Positions 48,887 through 58,759 of a stretch of 64,000 nucleotides of DNA are shown in pieces. Position 1 is the stretch's first letter; every line of letters begins with the position of its first letter. The notes beneath the pieces are model-generated. The model made no database searches. It was not told the origin of the DNA and saw nothing but the letters and a program-made list of their open reading frames with translations. Source of the stretch: an uncultured Alphaproteobacteria bacterium (lineage in GTDB: Bacteria; Pseudomonadota; Alphaproteobacteria; Rs-D84); the NCBI GenBank assembly GCA_947367055.1, contig CANBCI010000001.1, positions 186,001 to 250,000 on the forward strand, given 5' to 3'. The position numbers and the translations under genes are program-made.

Positions 48887-50502
48887 ATCGAAATCAGTGT
48901 TTCCAGTTTGTCGTTGGTGCGGGCAATCTCGTTGTCTATGCGTATAATTTCTTCGCGCGCAAATTCATCGCCATTAAGCATTTTTGACATCAGTTCACGT
49001 TTTTGAAAATTTAATTTTTCAATATATTTTTGCGCCTTTAACGACACCAAATATTTTTCAGCCCCGTCGCGCGACAGGTTCATATCCGTTGCATCGCGGT
49101 CAAAGTCTATGTTTAATGACGCCAGAAAGTCACCATATCTTTCCGCTAAATCCGGGTATGCGCCGATAATATAGACCAGCGTATTTATCGTTACCGCGTC
49201 GATTTCGGGCACCGGGGCGGCCGACTTTGCATTACCGCCCTTTTTCCATTTGTGCCATTCGTTGAATTTTCGTGAATTGTATTCGTTGACGTATTCACGC
49301 CGCAGCGCGGGGTCTTGTATTTTTTCCAGTTCTTTGTCCAGGAATTTTTCCGCGGATGCGCGGCCGCCCGGGGTCGAAACCAGAAAATTATTGTTTGTTG
49401 TATTCCACAAGAAATCCACCAGCGGTGTTGCGTCGTCTATGATTTTTCGCATCTGTGCGTCGCCGCCGTTTTTTAGCACCTCGTCCGGATCCTTGCCGCC
49501 GGTGACGAATGCAAACCGAATGTCGGATGTGTCGCGCAAAAACGGCATCACAATTGCGCATGCGCGGGCGGCGGCCTTTTGTCCGGCCTTGTCCCCGTCA
49601 AAGCAAAACGTAATGTTTCGGTTTGATTTGCACAGGATTGCGATATGGTCTTCGGTCAGTGCGGTCCCAAGTGGCGCAACCGTTTCGCCAAAGCCGTGCG
49701 ACTGCATCTGAATTGCGTCAATCTGGCCCTCGACGACTATGCTGCGGCCGGCGCGATATATTGCGTCGCGCGCAAAGTTTAACCCGAATATCGTCTTGCG
49801 CTTGTGAAACATTTCGGTGTCGGTCGTGTTCATGTATTTCGGTTCCGATCCGTCCATACTGCGGCCGGAAAACGCAACGATTTGTCCGCGTGTGTTAAAT
49901 ATCGGAAACATCAACCGGTCGCGGAAAAAATCATACATGCCGTATTCGCCGCGCCGGCAAAGACCCGTTGAAACAAGTGCATCCTGTTTCACATTCGCCA
50001 TTGTGTTTGCGACGATATTGTTTTTCGGCGCGTATCCGATACGGTATTTTTTTATCATGTCATCCGTAAAGCCGCGCCCGCGGATATACGAAAGCGCATG
50101 TGCGCCCGCGTCTTCGAATAATTTTTGCTGATATAATTTTGCGGCGCGTTCCGTAATGGACAAGTATGTGTCTTCGCGCGCAACCTGTGCCGGGTCGCGT
50201 GGTTTATATTCGGGTAGTTTTAATCCTGCTTGATTTGCCAGTTCCGCAATTGCCGCACGAAAATCCATATTGTTCGTTTTCATGGTGAACGAAATTATGT
50301 CGCCGTGTTCCCCGCATCCGAAACAGTGGTAAAATCCCTTTTCCTCGTTTACGGAAAAACTGGCGGTTTTTTCATTATGGAACGGACAGCAACCCCAGTA
50401 ATTCTGCCCCTTTTTGACGAGTGGTACGCGCCGACCGACAACGTCCACGATTGATAATCGTGCACGCAGTTCATCGGTAAAATTGCGGTCATATCCGGCC
50501 AT
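48883..50502 (-). CDS. dnaG: DNA primase
   Basis: Zinc finger 'NYWGCCPFHNEKTASFSVNEEKGFYHCFGCGEHGDII', 'VEGQIDAIQMQSHGF', TOPRIM 'CFDGDKAGQKAA'. Confidence 0.97.
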   Translation of the reverse strand: MAGYDRNFTDELRARLSIVDVVGRRVPLVKKGQNYWGCCPFHNEKTASFSVNEEKGFYHCFGCGEHGDIISFTMKTNNMDFRAAIAELANQAGLKLPEYKPRDPAQVAREDTYLSITERAAKLYQQKLFEDAGAHALSYIRGRGFTDDMIKKYRIGYAPKNNIVANTMANVKQDALVSTGLCRRGEYGMYDFFRDRLMFPIFNTRGQIVAFSGRSMDGSEPKYMNTTDTEMFHKRKTIFGLNFARDAIYRAGRSIVVEGQIDAIQMQSHGFGETVAPLGTALTEDHIAILCKSNRNITFCFDGDKAGQKAAARACAIVMPFLRDTSDIRFAFVTGGKDPDEVLKNGGDAQMRKIIDDATPLVDFLWNTTNNNFLVSTPGGRASAEKFLDKELEKIQDPALRREYVNEYNSRKFNEWHKWKKGGNAKSAAPVPEIDAVTINTLVYIIGAYPDLAERYGDFLASLNIDFDRDATDMNLSRDGAEKYLVSLKAQKYIEKLNFQKRELMSKMLNGDEFAREEIIRIDNEIARTNDKLETLISI

Positions 50503-52775
50503 TATTTGCTTGTCTTTTTCTTGAACCTGGTCGACGGCTTTTTATTGTTTATCAAATCAATCGCCGTTTCCAAATCAGGCTGTGATTTCACGGATACATT
50601 AACCTTGTTTGACGATATATATGCGCCATAGCGCCCCGTCGGATAGAAATAAATCGGTTTTCCGGTCGCCGGGTTTTCGCCGATTTCAATCGGGTCCGCC
50701 TTTTTCGTGCCGCCGGCCAATAATTCGCGCGCAATTTCAAGTGTTATTGTTTCCGCCGTGTATTGCTTTGCCGCAACATTTTTTTCGCCGTTTGTCACAT
50801 ACGGGCCAAAGCGTCCAACGCGGAACGATATTCCATCCCCCAGTTCAATATTTGTTGGGGACACCTTTGCGGGGGCCGCGTCCGCGTCGCCGGATTTTTG
50901 TGCTTCATCCGCCGCGTCGTCCATGCGGCGTGTGTAATTGCATTCCGGATATTTTTCGCATCCGATAAACGCGCCGTATTTGGATAATTTTATCCCCAGT
51001 TTCCCGCCGCAATTCGGGCATATGCCGCCCGTGTCGCCGAACATGTGCGAATGCATGAATTCGTTTATTTCGTTTATTATTTCGGTTGTCTTTATATCGC
51101 GCGCGCCGTCAATCATTGTCTTGGTCGGCCCCCAGAAATTGGATAGCGCCACAATCTTGTCCTGTTTCCCGTTTGAAACATCGTCAAGCGTATCTTCGGT
51201 TTTTGCGGTAAAGTTCACATCCACCAATTCATTGAAATATTTGTTCAGGTACGATGCAATCACCCATCCGCCCGATGTCGGGTGAAAGCGACGCTGTTTG
51301 TCTTGTTCGACATACTTGCGGTCGACGATTGTGGACATGATTGTTGCGTATGTGGACGGGCGGCCGATACCCAGTTCTTCCAGTTTTTTAACAAGTGACG
51401 CCTCGGTATAGCGGGCGGGCGGCTGGGTAAAATGCTGCTCTGGGTCAAGTTTTGTTATCGTTATTGCATCGCCGACATTTAACGGCGGCAGTTTGGATTC
51501 CGCCGCATCATTTGCGTCATCGCGTGCCTCGGTATAGACGCGCATAAACCCGTCAAATGTCCGTGTGGTGCCGACCGCATGAAATAGCGCGGTATGGTTT
51601 TTGGTTTCTATGTCCGCGGATACGACATCAAATTCAGCATTGGTCATTTGGCACGCGATTGTGCGCTTCCATATCAGGTCGTAAAGTTTTCCCTCGTCCC
51701 CGGAAAGTGCCGGCGCGTTTCCGTCAAAATGCGTGGGACGAATGGCTTCGTGCGCTTCCTGGGCGTTTTTGGATTTTGTAACGTAAATGTTCGGTGTTTT
51801 CGGAACAAACTTATCGCCGTATTGCGCCGCAATGTAGGCGCGAATTTCCGAAACCGCGTCCGCCGCCAGGTTTGTCGCGTCGGTTCGCATGTATGTGATA
51901 AGCCCCTGTTCATAGAGTTTTTGCGCGGCGCTCATCGTGCGTTTGGACGAAAAATACAGTTTTCGTGCGGCCTCCTGCTGCAGGGTGCTGGTGGTGAACG
52001 GCGCGGCGGCGCGGCGTGTTGTTTTCTTTTTATCGATTGCCGCAACCGATGCGTTTATTTCCGGCGTGCCGATTTTGGCCAGTATTTCATCCATGCGCGC
52101 CCGGTTTGCAATGGACATTTTTTCAATTTTTTCGCCGGAAATTTCGGACAGATTTGCACCAAATGTTCCAGATTTTGCCGCACATTCCGCCCCCAGCGAC
52201 CAATATTCCACCGGGCGGAATGCCTCTATCTCGCGTTCGCGGTCAACAACCAGTTTTACCGCGACCGACTGCACACGACCGGCGGATTTACCTAGATTGC
52301 GCCGCCATAATAACGGTGAAATCCCAAAGCCGATTAAATAATCCAATGCGCGGCGCACCAAGTACGCGTCAACCAAATCCGTGTCTATTTCGCGCGGGTT
52401 TTCAATTCCGGCCAGAACCGCCTTTTTTGTAATTTCGTGAAACGCAACACGATAGACTTTTTTCCCGTCCAGCAATTTTTTTGATTTCAAGATATCCAGT
52501 ATGTGCCAGGCAATGGCCTCCCCTTCGCGGTCCGGATCGGACGCCAGATAAATTGCGTCGGCCTTTTTAACCTCGTCCGTGATAAGTTTGATTTGCTTTT
52601 CCTTGCCCGGCATAATCTGCCAGCGCATTGCAAAATTGTTTTCCGTATCAACACTGCCGTTTTCAGGCACCAGATCGCGCACATGTCCCACCGATGCGAT
52701 GACGCGCCATCCGCGCCCGAGATATTTTTCAATTGTTTTCGCTTTTGACGGTGATTCAACGATAAGCAGGTTCAT
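50502..52775 (-). CDS. topA: DNA topoisomerase I
   Basis: 'MNLLIVESPSKAKTIEKYLG', 'YLASDPDREGEAIAWHI', 'GLITYMRTDA', C4 zinc finger 'CPNCGGKLGIKLSKYGAFIGCEKYPEC'. Confidence 0.98.
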   Translation of the reverse strand: MNLLIVESPSKAKTIEKYLGRGWRVIASVGHVRDLVPENGSVDTENNFAMRWQIMPGKEKQIKLITDEVKKADAIYLASDPDREGEAIAWHILDILKSKKLLDGKKVYRVAFHEITKKAVLAGIENPREIDTDLVDAYLVRRALDYLIGFGISPLLWRRNLGKSAGRVQSVAVKLVVDREREIEAFRPVEYWSLGAECAAKSGTFGANLSEISGEKIEKMSIANRARMDEILAKIGTPEINASVAAIDKKKTTRRAAAPFTTSTLQQEAARKLYFSSKRTMSAAQKLYEQGLITYMRTDATNLAADAVSEIRAYIAAQYGDKFVPKTPNIYVTKSKNAQEAHEAIRPTHFDGNAPALSGDEGKLYDLIWKRTIACQMTNAEFDVVSADIETKNHTALFHAVGTTRTFDGFMRVYTEARDDANDAAESKLPPLNVGDAITITKLDPEQHFTQPPARYTEASLVKKLEELGIGRPSTYATIMSTIVDRKYVEQDKQRRFHPTSGGWVIASYLNKYFNELVDVNFTAKTEDTLDDVSNGKQDKIVALSNFWGPTKTMIDGARDIKTTEIINEINEFMHSHMFGDTGGICPNCGGKLGIKLSKYGAFIGCEKYPECNYTRRMDDAADEAQKSGDADAAPAKVSPTNIELGDGISFRVGRFGPYVTNGEKNVAAKQYTAETITLEIARELLAGGTKKADPIEIGENPATGKPIYFYPTGRYGAYISSNKVNVSVKSQPDLETAIDLINNKKPSTRFKKKTSK

Positions 52776-52778
52776 GTC

Positions 52779-53924
52779 TTAACTTCCTTTGGCCGATAAT
52801 TGCTGGTCTTTGTGAATGTGCGCGTTTTGGCAAAGTCCGAACCCGAACATCAGCGAGAGCAGACTGCTGCCGCCGAAGGACATCAATGGCAGCGGCACCC
52901 CAACCGTCGGCATCAGACCCAAAACCATGGAAATATTTATAAAATAATAAATGAAAAAGTTCAACATAAAACCAAAACAGATAAGTTGCCCGAATCTGTT
53001 CCGGCATGTCTTGGCGCACCAAAACAGCATCAATATTATAATGCTGTACAGCGCGATAAGCGCAAACGCACCGATAAATCCCAATTCTTCGCCCAGCATG
53101 GTAAAGATGAAATCCGTCTGCTTTTCCGGCAGGAATGATTGCTGGGACTGTGACCCGTTCATGTATCCCTTGCCCAGCATGCCGCCGCTGCCGAATGCGA
53201 TTTTTGCCTGGTTTATCTGGTATCCGGCGCCGCGCGCGTCGTGGTCGGGGTTTATAAATGTTATGATTCGCGCCCGCTGGTAATCGTGCAGGCCGCCAAA
53301 CCACACAACCGGCGCCGCCAATGCGCCCAAAATTGCGGCGATGATAAACCATTTCTTTTGCGCGCCGACAATATAGAATATGCCGACCGTAATCATCCCC
53401 AGCGACAATGCCGTGCCCAAATCAGGCTGCGCCACAATCAGCAAAAATGGAACCAGCAGCATAATCGTCGGCACCAGGTAATTTTTTATCTGCGACAATT
53501 CAACGGAATTCATCCAGGCAAAATACCGCCCCAGCGCCAACACCAACGCGATTTTTATCATTTCTGATGGTTGAATATGAATAAAGCCCAGGTTCAGCCA
53601 CCTTTGCGCCCCCATGCCCGTGTGGCCGACAAATGTCACCAATATAATCAGCAACAATGCCGCCGCATAAATCCAATATGCGGATTTTATCCATGTTTTT
53701 ATGTTTGTGAACGCCGCGATGAAAAACACGATAAATCCCATTATGATTTTTATTGTCTGGGATAATGCAAACGGCCGCCATGCGCCGCCGCCCGCGGAAT
53801 ACAATACAACGATTGACGTGGCCAGCACCAGGCACATCGGCACAAACAGGCCCCATGAAAAGCGGTTCAGCTTTTCTGATATAGTCATCATTGACGCATT
53901 TGAAACGCGTGTTTGTCGTGCCAT
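52779..53924 (-). CDS. rodA: Rod-shape SEDS protein RodA
   Basis: SEDS multi-TM with 'FIHIQPSEMIKIALVLALGRYFA', 'QPDLGTALSL', 'TVGVPLPLMSFGGSSLLS'. Confidence 0.95.
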   Translation of the reverse strand: MARQTRVSNASMMTISEKLNRFSWGLFVPMCLVLATSIVVLYSAGGGAWRPFALSQTIKIIMGFIVFFIAAFTNIKTWIKSAYWIYAAALLLIILVTFVGHTGMGAQRWLNLGFIHIQPSEMIKIALVLALGRYFAWMNSVELSQIKNYLVPTIMLLVPFLLIVAQPDLGTALSLGMITVGIFYIVGAQKKWFIIAAILGALAAPVVWFGGLHDYQRARIITFINPDHDARGAGYQINQAKIAFGSGGMLGKGYMNGSQSQQSFLPEKQTDFIFTMLGEELGFIGAFALIALYSIIILMLFWCAKTCRNRFGQLICFGFMLNFFIYYFINISMVLGLMPTVGVPLPLMSFGGSSLLSLMFGFGLCQNAHIHKDQQLSAKGS

Positions 53925-53928
53925 GGCG

Positions 53929-55704
53929 TCATTTCCCCGTCTTTAATAATTCACGCATTGTCGCGGCGGCGACGCGGGCGGCCGTTGAACTGGTGCCGCT
54001 GTGTTCCGTCACGACGCAAATTGCATAACGCGGCCTGTCCGTTGGCGCGTATCCCACAAACAGGCCGTGGTCGCGCATGTTCCATTGAATCTGGTCCTTT
54101 GGAATCTTGCCGCTTTCGCGTTCGGCCTTGGAAATGCTGCGCACCTGTGACGTTCCGGTCTTGCCGCCCATGCGCGCGCCGTTAACGTTTATCGCGCTGC
54201 CCGATGCGGTGCCGCCCTTTTTTGTCACCTGTTCCAGACCGTTCAAAACGGCGTTTACATTCTTGCGCTGCAGGCCCAGACTTTGAAATCTGGGAACCTT
54301 TTCCGTAATTAACAAACGCGGCAATATGTTCCGGTTTGTTGCCGCGCGGCCCATCATAACCGCCAGTTGTAGGCAATTTGTAAGAATATAACCCTGTCCG
54401 ATGCCGGAAATAATCGTATCACCGTGAACCCAATGTGCACCGATTTGTTTTTCCTTCCATTTTCTGTCTGGAATTATTCCCGGCATTTCACGTGATATTA
54501 CATCATCCATATATTTTTCCGACAGCCCCAGTTTTAATGCCATTTCCTTAATCGCATCAATTCCGATGCGAAGCGCCATCTGATAAAAGTATATGTCGCA
54601 TGAATGTTTCAGGGCACCGGCCAGGTCCACATATCCATGTCCCTTGTGTTCCCAGCAGTGATAGCGCCGGTCGCCGTAATCCCAGTGTCCCGGGCAGAAT
54701 ATTTTTTCATTCGGCGTTGTCGCGCCCGATTCCAGCGCGGCCAGCGCAACCACAATCTTAAAGGTGGAACCGGGCGGATAAAGACCCTCAACCGTCTTGT
54801 TCATAAAGGGTTTTGCAAAATCGGATCGCAGGGATGCGATGTACTCGTCCGCATCGTCGGCGTCAAACTTGTTTGCGTCAAAACTGGGTACCGACACCAT
54901 CGCCAGAATGTCGCCGTTTTCCAAATCCAGCGCCACGCCCGCGCCGGAACGGTTCTGGCTTAATGCGTCATACATCGCCTTTTGCGCGGCGGGGTTTATT
55001 GTCGTATGCAAATCGGTGCCGCGCACGGCGGGTGCGAATTGCGACTTGTCCTCGCCCGTAACGCGCCCCAGGGCATTGGTTATCATAACGGTTTGGCCGG
55101 GCGTTCCGAACAATTGGTCATTAAAACGTTTTTCCAGGCCGGTGATTCCGGTTGTGTAAAACGGCGTATTTGCAACCGCGCGTTCCGGGGCCCCCACATA
55201 GCCAAATATATGCGCGCCGGCCGGCCCCATTTCATAGTGACGCGAAAATCCGCTGGAAACACGCAGCCCAGGCAGATTTTTTGCCTGTAATTTAGCAAGT
55301 TGCGCCCAATCCGAATTTTCACTTAACAAAATCGGCTGAAATTTCGGCTGTTTTTTCATCTGTTTGCGGATTCTTTTTAGCGCCTTGTCCGACAGCCCCA
55401 AATCCACCGCCGCGATTTTTATCAGTTCTTCGGGGTCGGGCGCCTCTTCCGGAACAATATATATTCTATATATGTGTCGGTCGCCGGATATTGTCGTCCC
55501 GTCCGCCGCCAGGATTGATCCGCGTTCCGGCATATCATGCTGAATCCGGAAGGAATTGCTCTGGCTTTTTTTAGTGTATGTGCGGTAATTAAACAATTGC
55601 ATCTGCAGCATGCGCAGCACCAACACGGACGTCAAAATCGTCCCGCCCGTTAAAAACAAGGCCGATCTGCGATCGAATTGGCGCGCGACTTCGGTATCAA
55701 TCAC
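53929..55704 (-). CDS. mrdA: Penicillin-binding protein 2
   Basis: 'RGSILAADGTTISG', 'YPPGSTFKIVVALAALE' (SxxK), 'GKTGTSQVRSI' (KTG). Confidence 0.95.
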   Translation of the reverse strand: MIDTEVARQFDRRSALFLTGGTILTSVLVLRMLQMQLFNYRTYTKKSQSNSFRIQHDMPERGSILAADGTTISGDRHIYRIYIVPEEAPDPEELIKIAAVDLGLSDKALKRIRKQMKKQPKFQPILLSENSDWAQLAKLQAKNLPGLRVSSGFSRHYEMGPAGAHIFGYVGAPERAVANTPFYTTGITGLEKRFNDQLFGTPGQTVMITNALGRVTGEDKSQFAPAVRGTDLHTTINPAAQKAMYDALSQNRSGAGVALDLENGDILAMVSVPSFDANKFDADDADEYIASLRSDFAKPFMNKTVEGLYPPGSTFKIVVALAALESGATTPNEKIFCPGHWDYGDRRYHCWEHKGHGYVDLAGALKHSCDIYFYQMALRIGIDAIKEMALKLGLSEKYMDDVISREMPGIIPDRKWKEKQIGAHWVHGDTIISGIGQGYILTNCLQLAVMMGRAATNRNILPRLLITEKVPRFQSLGLQRKNVNAVLNGLEQVTKKGGTASGSAINVNGARMGGKTGTSQVRSISKAERESGKIPKDQIQWNMRDHGLFVGYAPTDRPRYAICVVTEHSGTSSTAARVAAATMRELLKTGK

Positions 55705-56152
55705 GGGACAGCCTCCTTATTATTTCGGTGACGGGGACGTACAATATTGTCGTCCATATAAACATCCAGCCCGCCCGCAGCAGGTTTGCCGCACTGATAT
55801 GCGTCAGAAACAAAATCGCGGTGCATATGCCAAAGTATGCCATAAAGGCGTGCACGCCATGCCGGTTCATTCGCGATATTTCGACAATTGTTTGGAATCC
55901 GTATGCGGCGTACACCATGCAGTATGTTGCCGTCCAGAATAAAACCGTGTCGAAATTATAGTCAATCAAAAAGCAAAACAGAACGCCAAACGGCGCGAAC
56001 CAAGGCACCGGACGCACGAATGTGCAGTAAAATATCGGTATTATCGCCAATATCCCGGCCGGATTCCACACCGGCGCCGACAGACGCCACAAAAACACCG
56101 TCGCGAAAAACGGGAACAACGCGCGTAAAAAATCAATAATGCTTTTTTTCAT
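55697..56152 (-). CDS. mreD: MreD-like membrane protein
   Basis: Hydrophobic 151-aa ORF located between mreC and mrdA. Confidence 0.7.
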   Translation of the reverse strand: MKKSIIDFLRALFPFFATVFLWRLSAPVWNPAGILAIIPIFYCTFVRPVPWFAPFGVLFCFLIDYNFDTVLFWTATYCMVYAAYGFQTIVEISRMNRHGVHAFMAYFGICTAILFLTHISAANLLRAGWMFIWTTILYVPVTEIIRRLSRD

Positions 56153-56974
56153 TTATTTGTATTTGTTTGCGTCGTCAAATCGCAGAACCATGACGCGCGA
56201 TATTTGCGAAGGTGCGTGAACCCTTACGTCGGTTTCGTTAATCATGTCGCCGACAATTACGCCGGCCGGCAGAACACCGGAAATATTGCTGGTGACGATG
56301 CGCTGGTTTGGCGCGGGTGTGAATTCCGGATCGCTAAACAGGCCGATTGTCGGGCGGTTTGTGCCGTTCCCGATCATAAATCCGTATATTTCGGTGCCCG
56401 CAACACGCACGGCAATATTGCTCTTGGAATCCGTCAGCGCGCGTACGCGTGAAAACCGATCGCCGGCGTCCGTTATTATTCCAGCCAGGAATCCATCCGT
56501 TGTAATGACGATCATTCCGTTTTCAATTCCATGGTCCGTCCCGCGGTTTATCATAAATGTTTCGTGGTTCAGTGCCGAATTATCGTGCACAACATCCGCG
56601 ATTATGGATGCGGTCGGCTGCGCATTGACCAAATCAAGTTCGCGCGTCAGTTTCTGGTTTTCATCAATTGCAATGCGGCATTCGTTCTGGTTTAGCAGCG
56701 CCGCGTCCAGCCTGGCGCGCAGTTCTTCGTTTTCCGCGCGTATCGACGCCAGTTCACGCATGTTTGCCGCCGCCCGCCCGATTGCGCGAACGGGCCATGT
56801 GATGACATCGCCGACCACGTTTGCCGCCGGAACCACAACATGCGCCAGCGCATTCATTATGCGATAGTCCGGTTTGGCAATCATTATGTACGTGAACAAT
56901 ATCGGCAAAACCGCCGCGGATGCCGCAGACTTTATCAGCGTGTGCGCCTTGGAAGATAATTTATTGGCTTTCAT
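56153..56974 (-). CDS. mreC: Rod-shape determining protein MreC
   Basis: Coiled coil 'IRAENEELRARLDAALLNQNE', 'FMINRGTDHGIENGMIVITTDGFLAGIITDAG', 'VRVAGTEIYGFMIGNG'. Confidence 0.9.
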   Translation of the reverse strand: MKANKLSSKAHTLIKSAASAAVLPILFTYIMIAKPDYRIMNALAHVVVPAANVVGDVITWPVRAIGRAAANMRELASIRAENEELRARLDAALLNQNECRIAIDENQKLTRELDLVNAQPTASIIADVVHDNSALNHETFMINRGTDHGIENGMIVITTDGFLAGIITDAGDRFSRVRALTDSKSNIAVRVAGTEIYGFMIGNGTNRPTIGLFSDPEFTPAPNQRIVTSNISGVLPAGVIVGDMINETDVRVHAPSQISRVMVLRFDDANKYK

Positions 56975-57113
56975 TGAATGATACTTTAATAATTAAAATG
57001 AAAACATTCAATAAAAACTTGATTTTTCCATTGTTTATGTCACAATACCCGATGCATAAGTCAATCCAAAGTGGCAAATTGGCTGCCACCAGGATAAGAA
57101 AAGAGGTAGAAAA

Positions 57114-57320
57114 ATGCCAAAATTGAAAACAAAGTCGTACTTGAAAAAGCGCGCATCCATGACTGCGACCGGCAAAATCCGTGTTGCCAGAAATGCCCAC
57201 AAAAAATTACTGCGTAAAAAATCGGCCCGTGCGAACAACGCCGGATCAAAGCCGCAGTATCTGAACGAAAACATGGTCGGTCAGGCAAGAATCTTGGCCC
57301 CATATGGTCTGAAAAAATAA
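57114..57320 (+). CDS. rpmI: 50S ribosomal protein L35
   Basis: 'MPKLKTKSYLKKRASMTATGKIRVARNAHKKLLRKKS', followed by rplT. Confidence 0.95.
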   Translation: MPKLKTKSYLKKRASMTATGKIRVARNAHKKLLRKKSARANNAGSKPQYLNENMVGQARILAPYGLKK

Positions 57321-57335
57321 TAAGGGGGTAGATTC

Positions 57336-57704
57336 ATGGCAAGAGTTAAACGCGGAACAACCGTAAAACAGAAACATAACAAGATATTGGCGCGTGCAAA
57401 GGGCTACCTGGGTCGTCACAGCACGACATACCGCGCCGCACGTGAAAAAACAGAAAAGGCGGGGCAGTACGCATATCGCGATCGTCGTGTTAAAAAACGC
57501 GAATTCCGCGGCCTGTGGATTGTCCGCATCAATGCGGCGTGCCGCATGAATGGCCTGACATACAGCCAGTTCATGAACGGCCTGAAAAAGGCAGACGTTG
57601 CCCTGGACCGCAAGGTTCTGGCCGAAATGGCGTATGCAGGGGATGAAAATTTCGCTAAATTGGTGGAAACCGCAAAACGATTTAACAGCACCGAATCCAA
57701 ATAA
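57336..57704 (+). CDS. rplT: 50S ribosomal protein L20
   Basis: '[68 protein letters not shown]'. Confidence 0.98.
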   Translation: MARVKRGTTVKQKHNKILARAKGYLGRHSTTYRAAREKTEKAGQYAYRDRRVKKREFRGLWIVRINAACRMNGLTYSQFMNGLKKADVALDRKVLAEMAYAGDENFAKLVETAKRFNSTESK

Positions 57705-57737
57705 TCGCTTGGCGGTGGTGTTTCGTTTTGTAATAAT

Positions 57738-57764
57738 AAAGCCGTCAAATGACGGCTTTTTAAT
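57738..57764 (+). terminator. Terminator after rplT
   Basis: aaaGCCGTCAaaTGACGGCtttttaat. Confidence 0.75.
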
Positions 57765-57782
57765 TATCATTCGGGGTATAAA

Positions 57783-58742
57783 ATGCAGGAACAGATTAAA
57801 AATATACAAACTTTGGAAGAATTGCAGGCGCTTTATTCGTCGGTGTTCGGCAAAAACGGTTCAATGACCGCAAAATTGCGCGAAATGAAAAATCTGGACA
57901 ATGATGCGCGTGCGGCGCTTAATGCCGAAAATGTAATGCTGCGCGAATTGTTCAAAACGCGCCAGGCGGAAATTGAAAACGCGGTGATATTGGCGGGGCT
58001 GGAAAAGCAGAAACTGGACCCGACACTAAATCCGATGCCGGAAAATCGCGGGACGCTGCACCCGTTGACCAAGTCGTTGTGTGAAATTTCCGCGATTTTG
58101 GAATCTTTTGGCTACGAAATGCGCACCGGCCCCGAGATTGAGGATGACTGGCATAACTTTACGGCGCTTAACACACCGGCGCACCACCCCGCGCGCGATA
58201 TGCAGGATACATTCTTTTTGGAAAACGGGAATGTTTTGCGCACCCAGACATCCGCCATTCAAATCCGCGCGATGGAGGCGGACGGTGTCCCAATCAAAAT
58301 GTTCGGTATCGGCGTCACATACCGCAAGGAAATGGATGCGACGCATACCCCGATGTTTCATCAGGTAGAGGGACTTTATATTGACAAGAAAATAACAATG
58401 TCCGACCTGATTGGCGATATTCGTGCGTTTTTAAAGCGCTTTTTCGAATTGGATGATGTGGAACTGCGCATACGGCCGTCTTATTTCCCGTTCACCGACC
58501 CCAGCATAGAGGTTGATATCAAATGGCACGGCGGCAAACTGGACGGAAAATGGCTGGAAATCATGGGGGCCGGAATGGTTCACCCGAATGTATTGAGAAA
58601 TTGCGGCATAAACCCGGATGAATATCAAGGGTTTGCATTCGGCTTCGGTTTGGACAGACTGGCCATGCTGAAATACGGTTTGGATGACTTGCGCGAATTT
58701 TATAACGGCGATGTGCGCTGGTTGCGCAACAGCGGGTTTTAA
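57783..58742 (+). CDS. pheS: Phenylalanyl-tRNA synthetase alpha subunit
   Basis: 'FNALNTPAHHPARDMQDTFF', 'HTPMFHQVEGLYID', 'GAGMVHPNVLRNCGI', 'GFGLDRLAMLKYGLDDLREFYNGDVRWLR'. Confidence 0.98.
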   Translation: MQEQIKNIQTLEELQALYSSVFGKNGSMTAKLREMKNLDNDARAALNAENVMLRELFKTRQAEIENAVILAGLEKQKLDPTLNPMPENRGTLHPLTKSLCEISAILESFGYEMRTGPEIEDDWHNFTALNTPAHHPARDMQDTFFLENGNVLRTQTSAIQIRAMEADGVPIKMFGIGVTYRKEMDATHTPMFHQVEGLYIDKKITMSDLIGDIRAFLKRFFELDDVELRIRPSYFPFTDPSIEVDIKWHGGKLDGKWLEIMGAGMVHPNVLRNCGINPDEYQGFAFGFGLDRLAMLKYGLDDLREFYNGDVRWLRNSGF

Positions 58743-58759
58743 AACAAAAGGATTTTGGT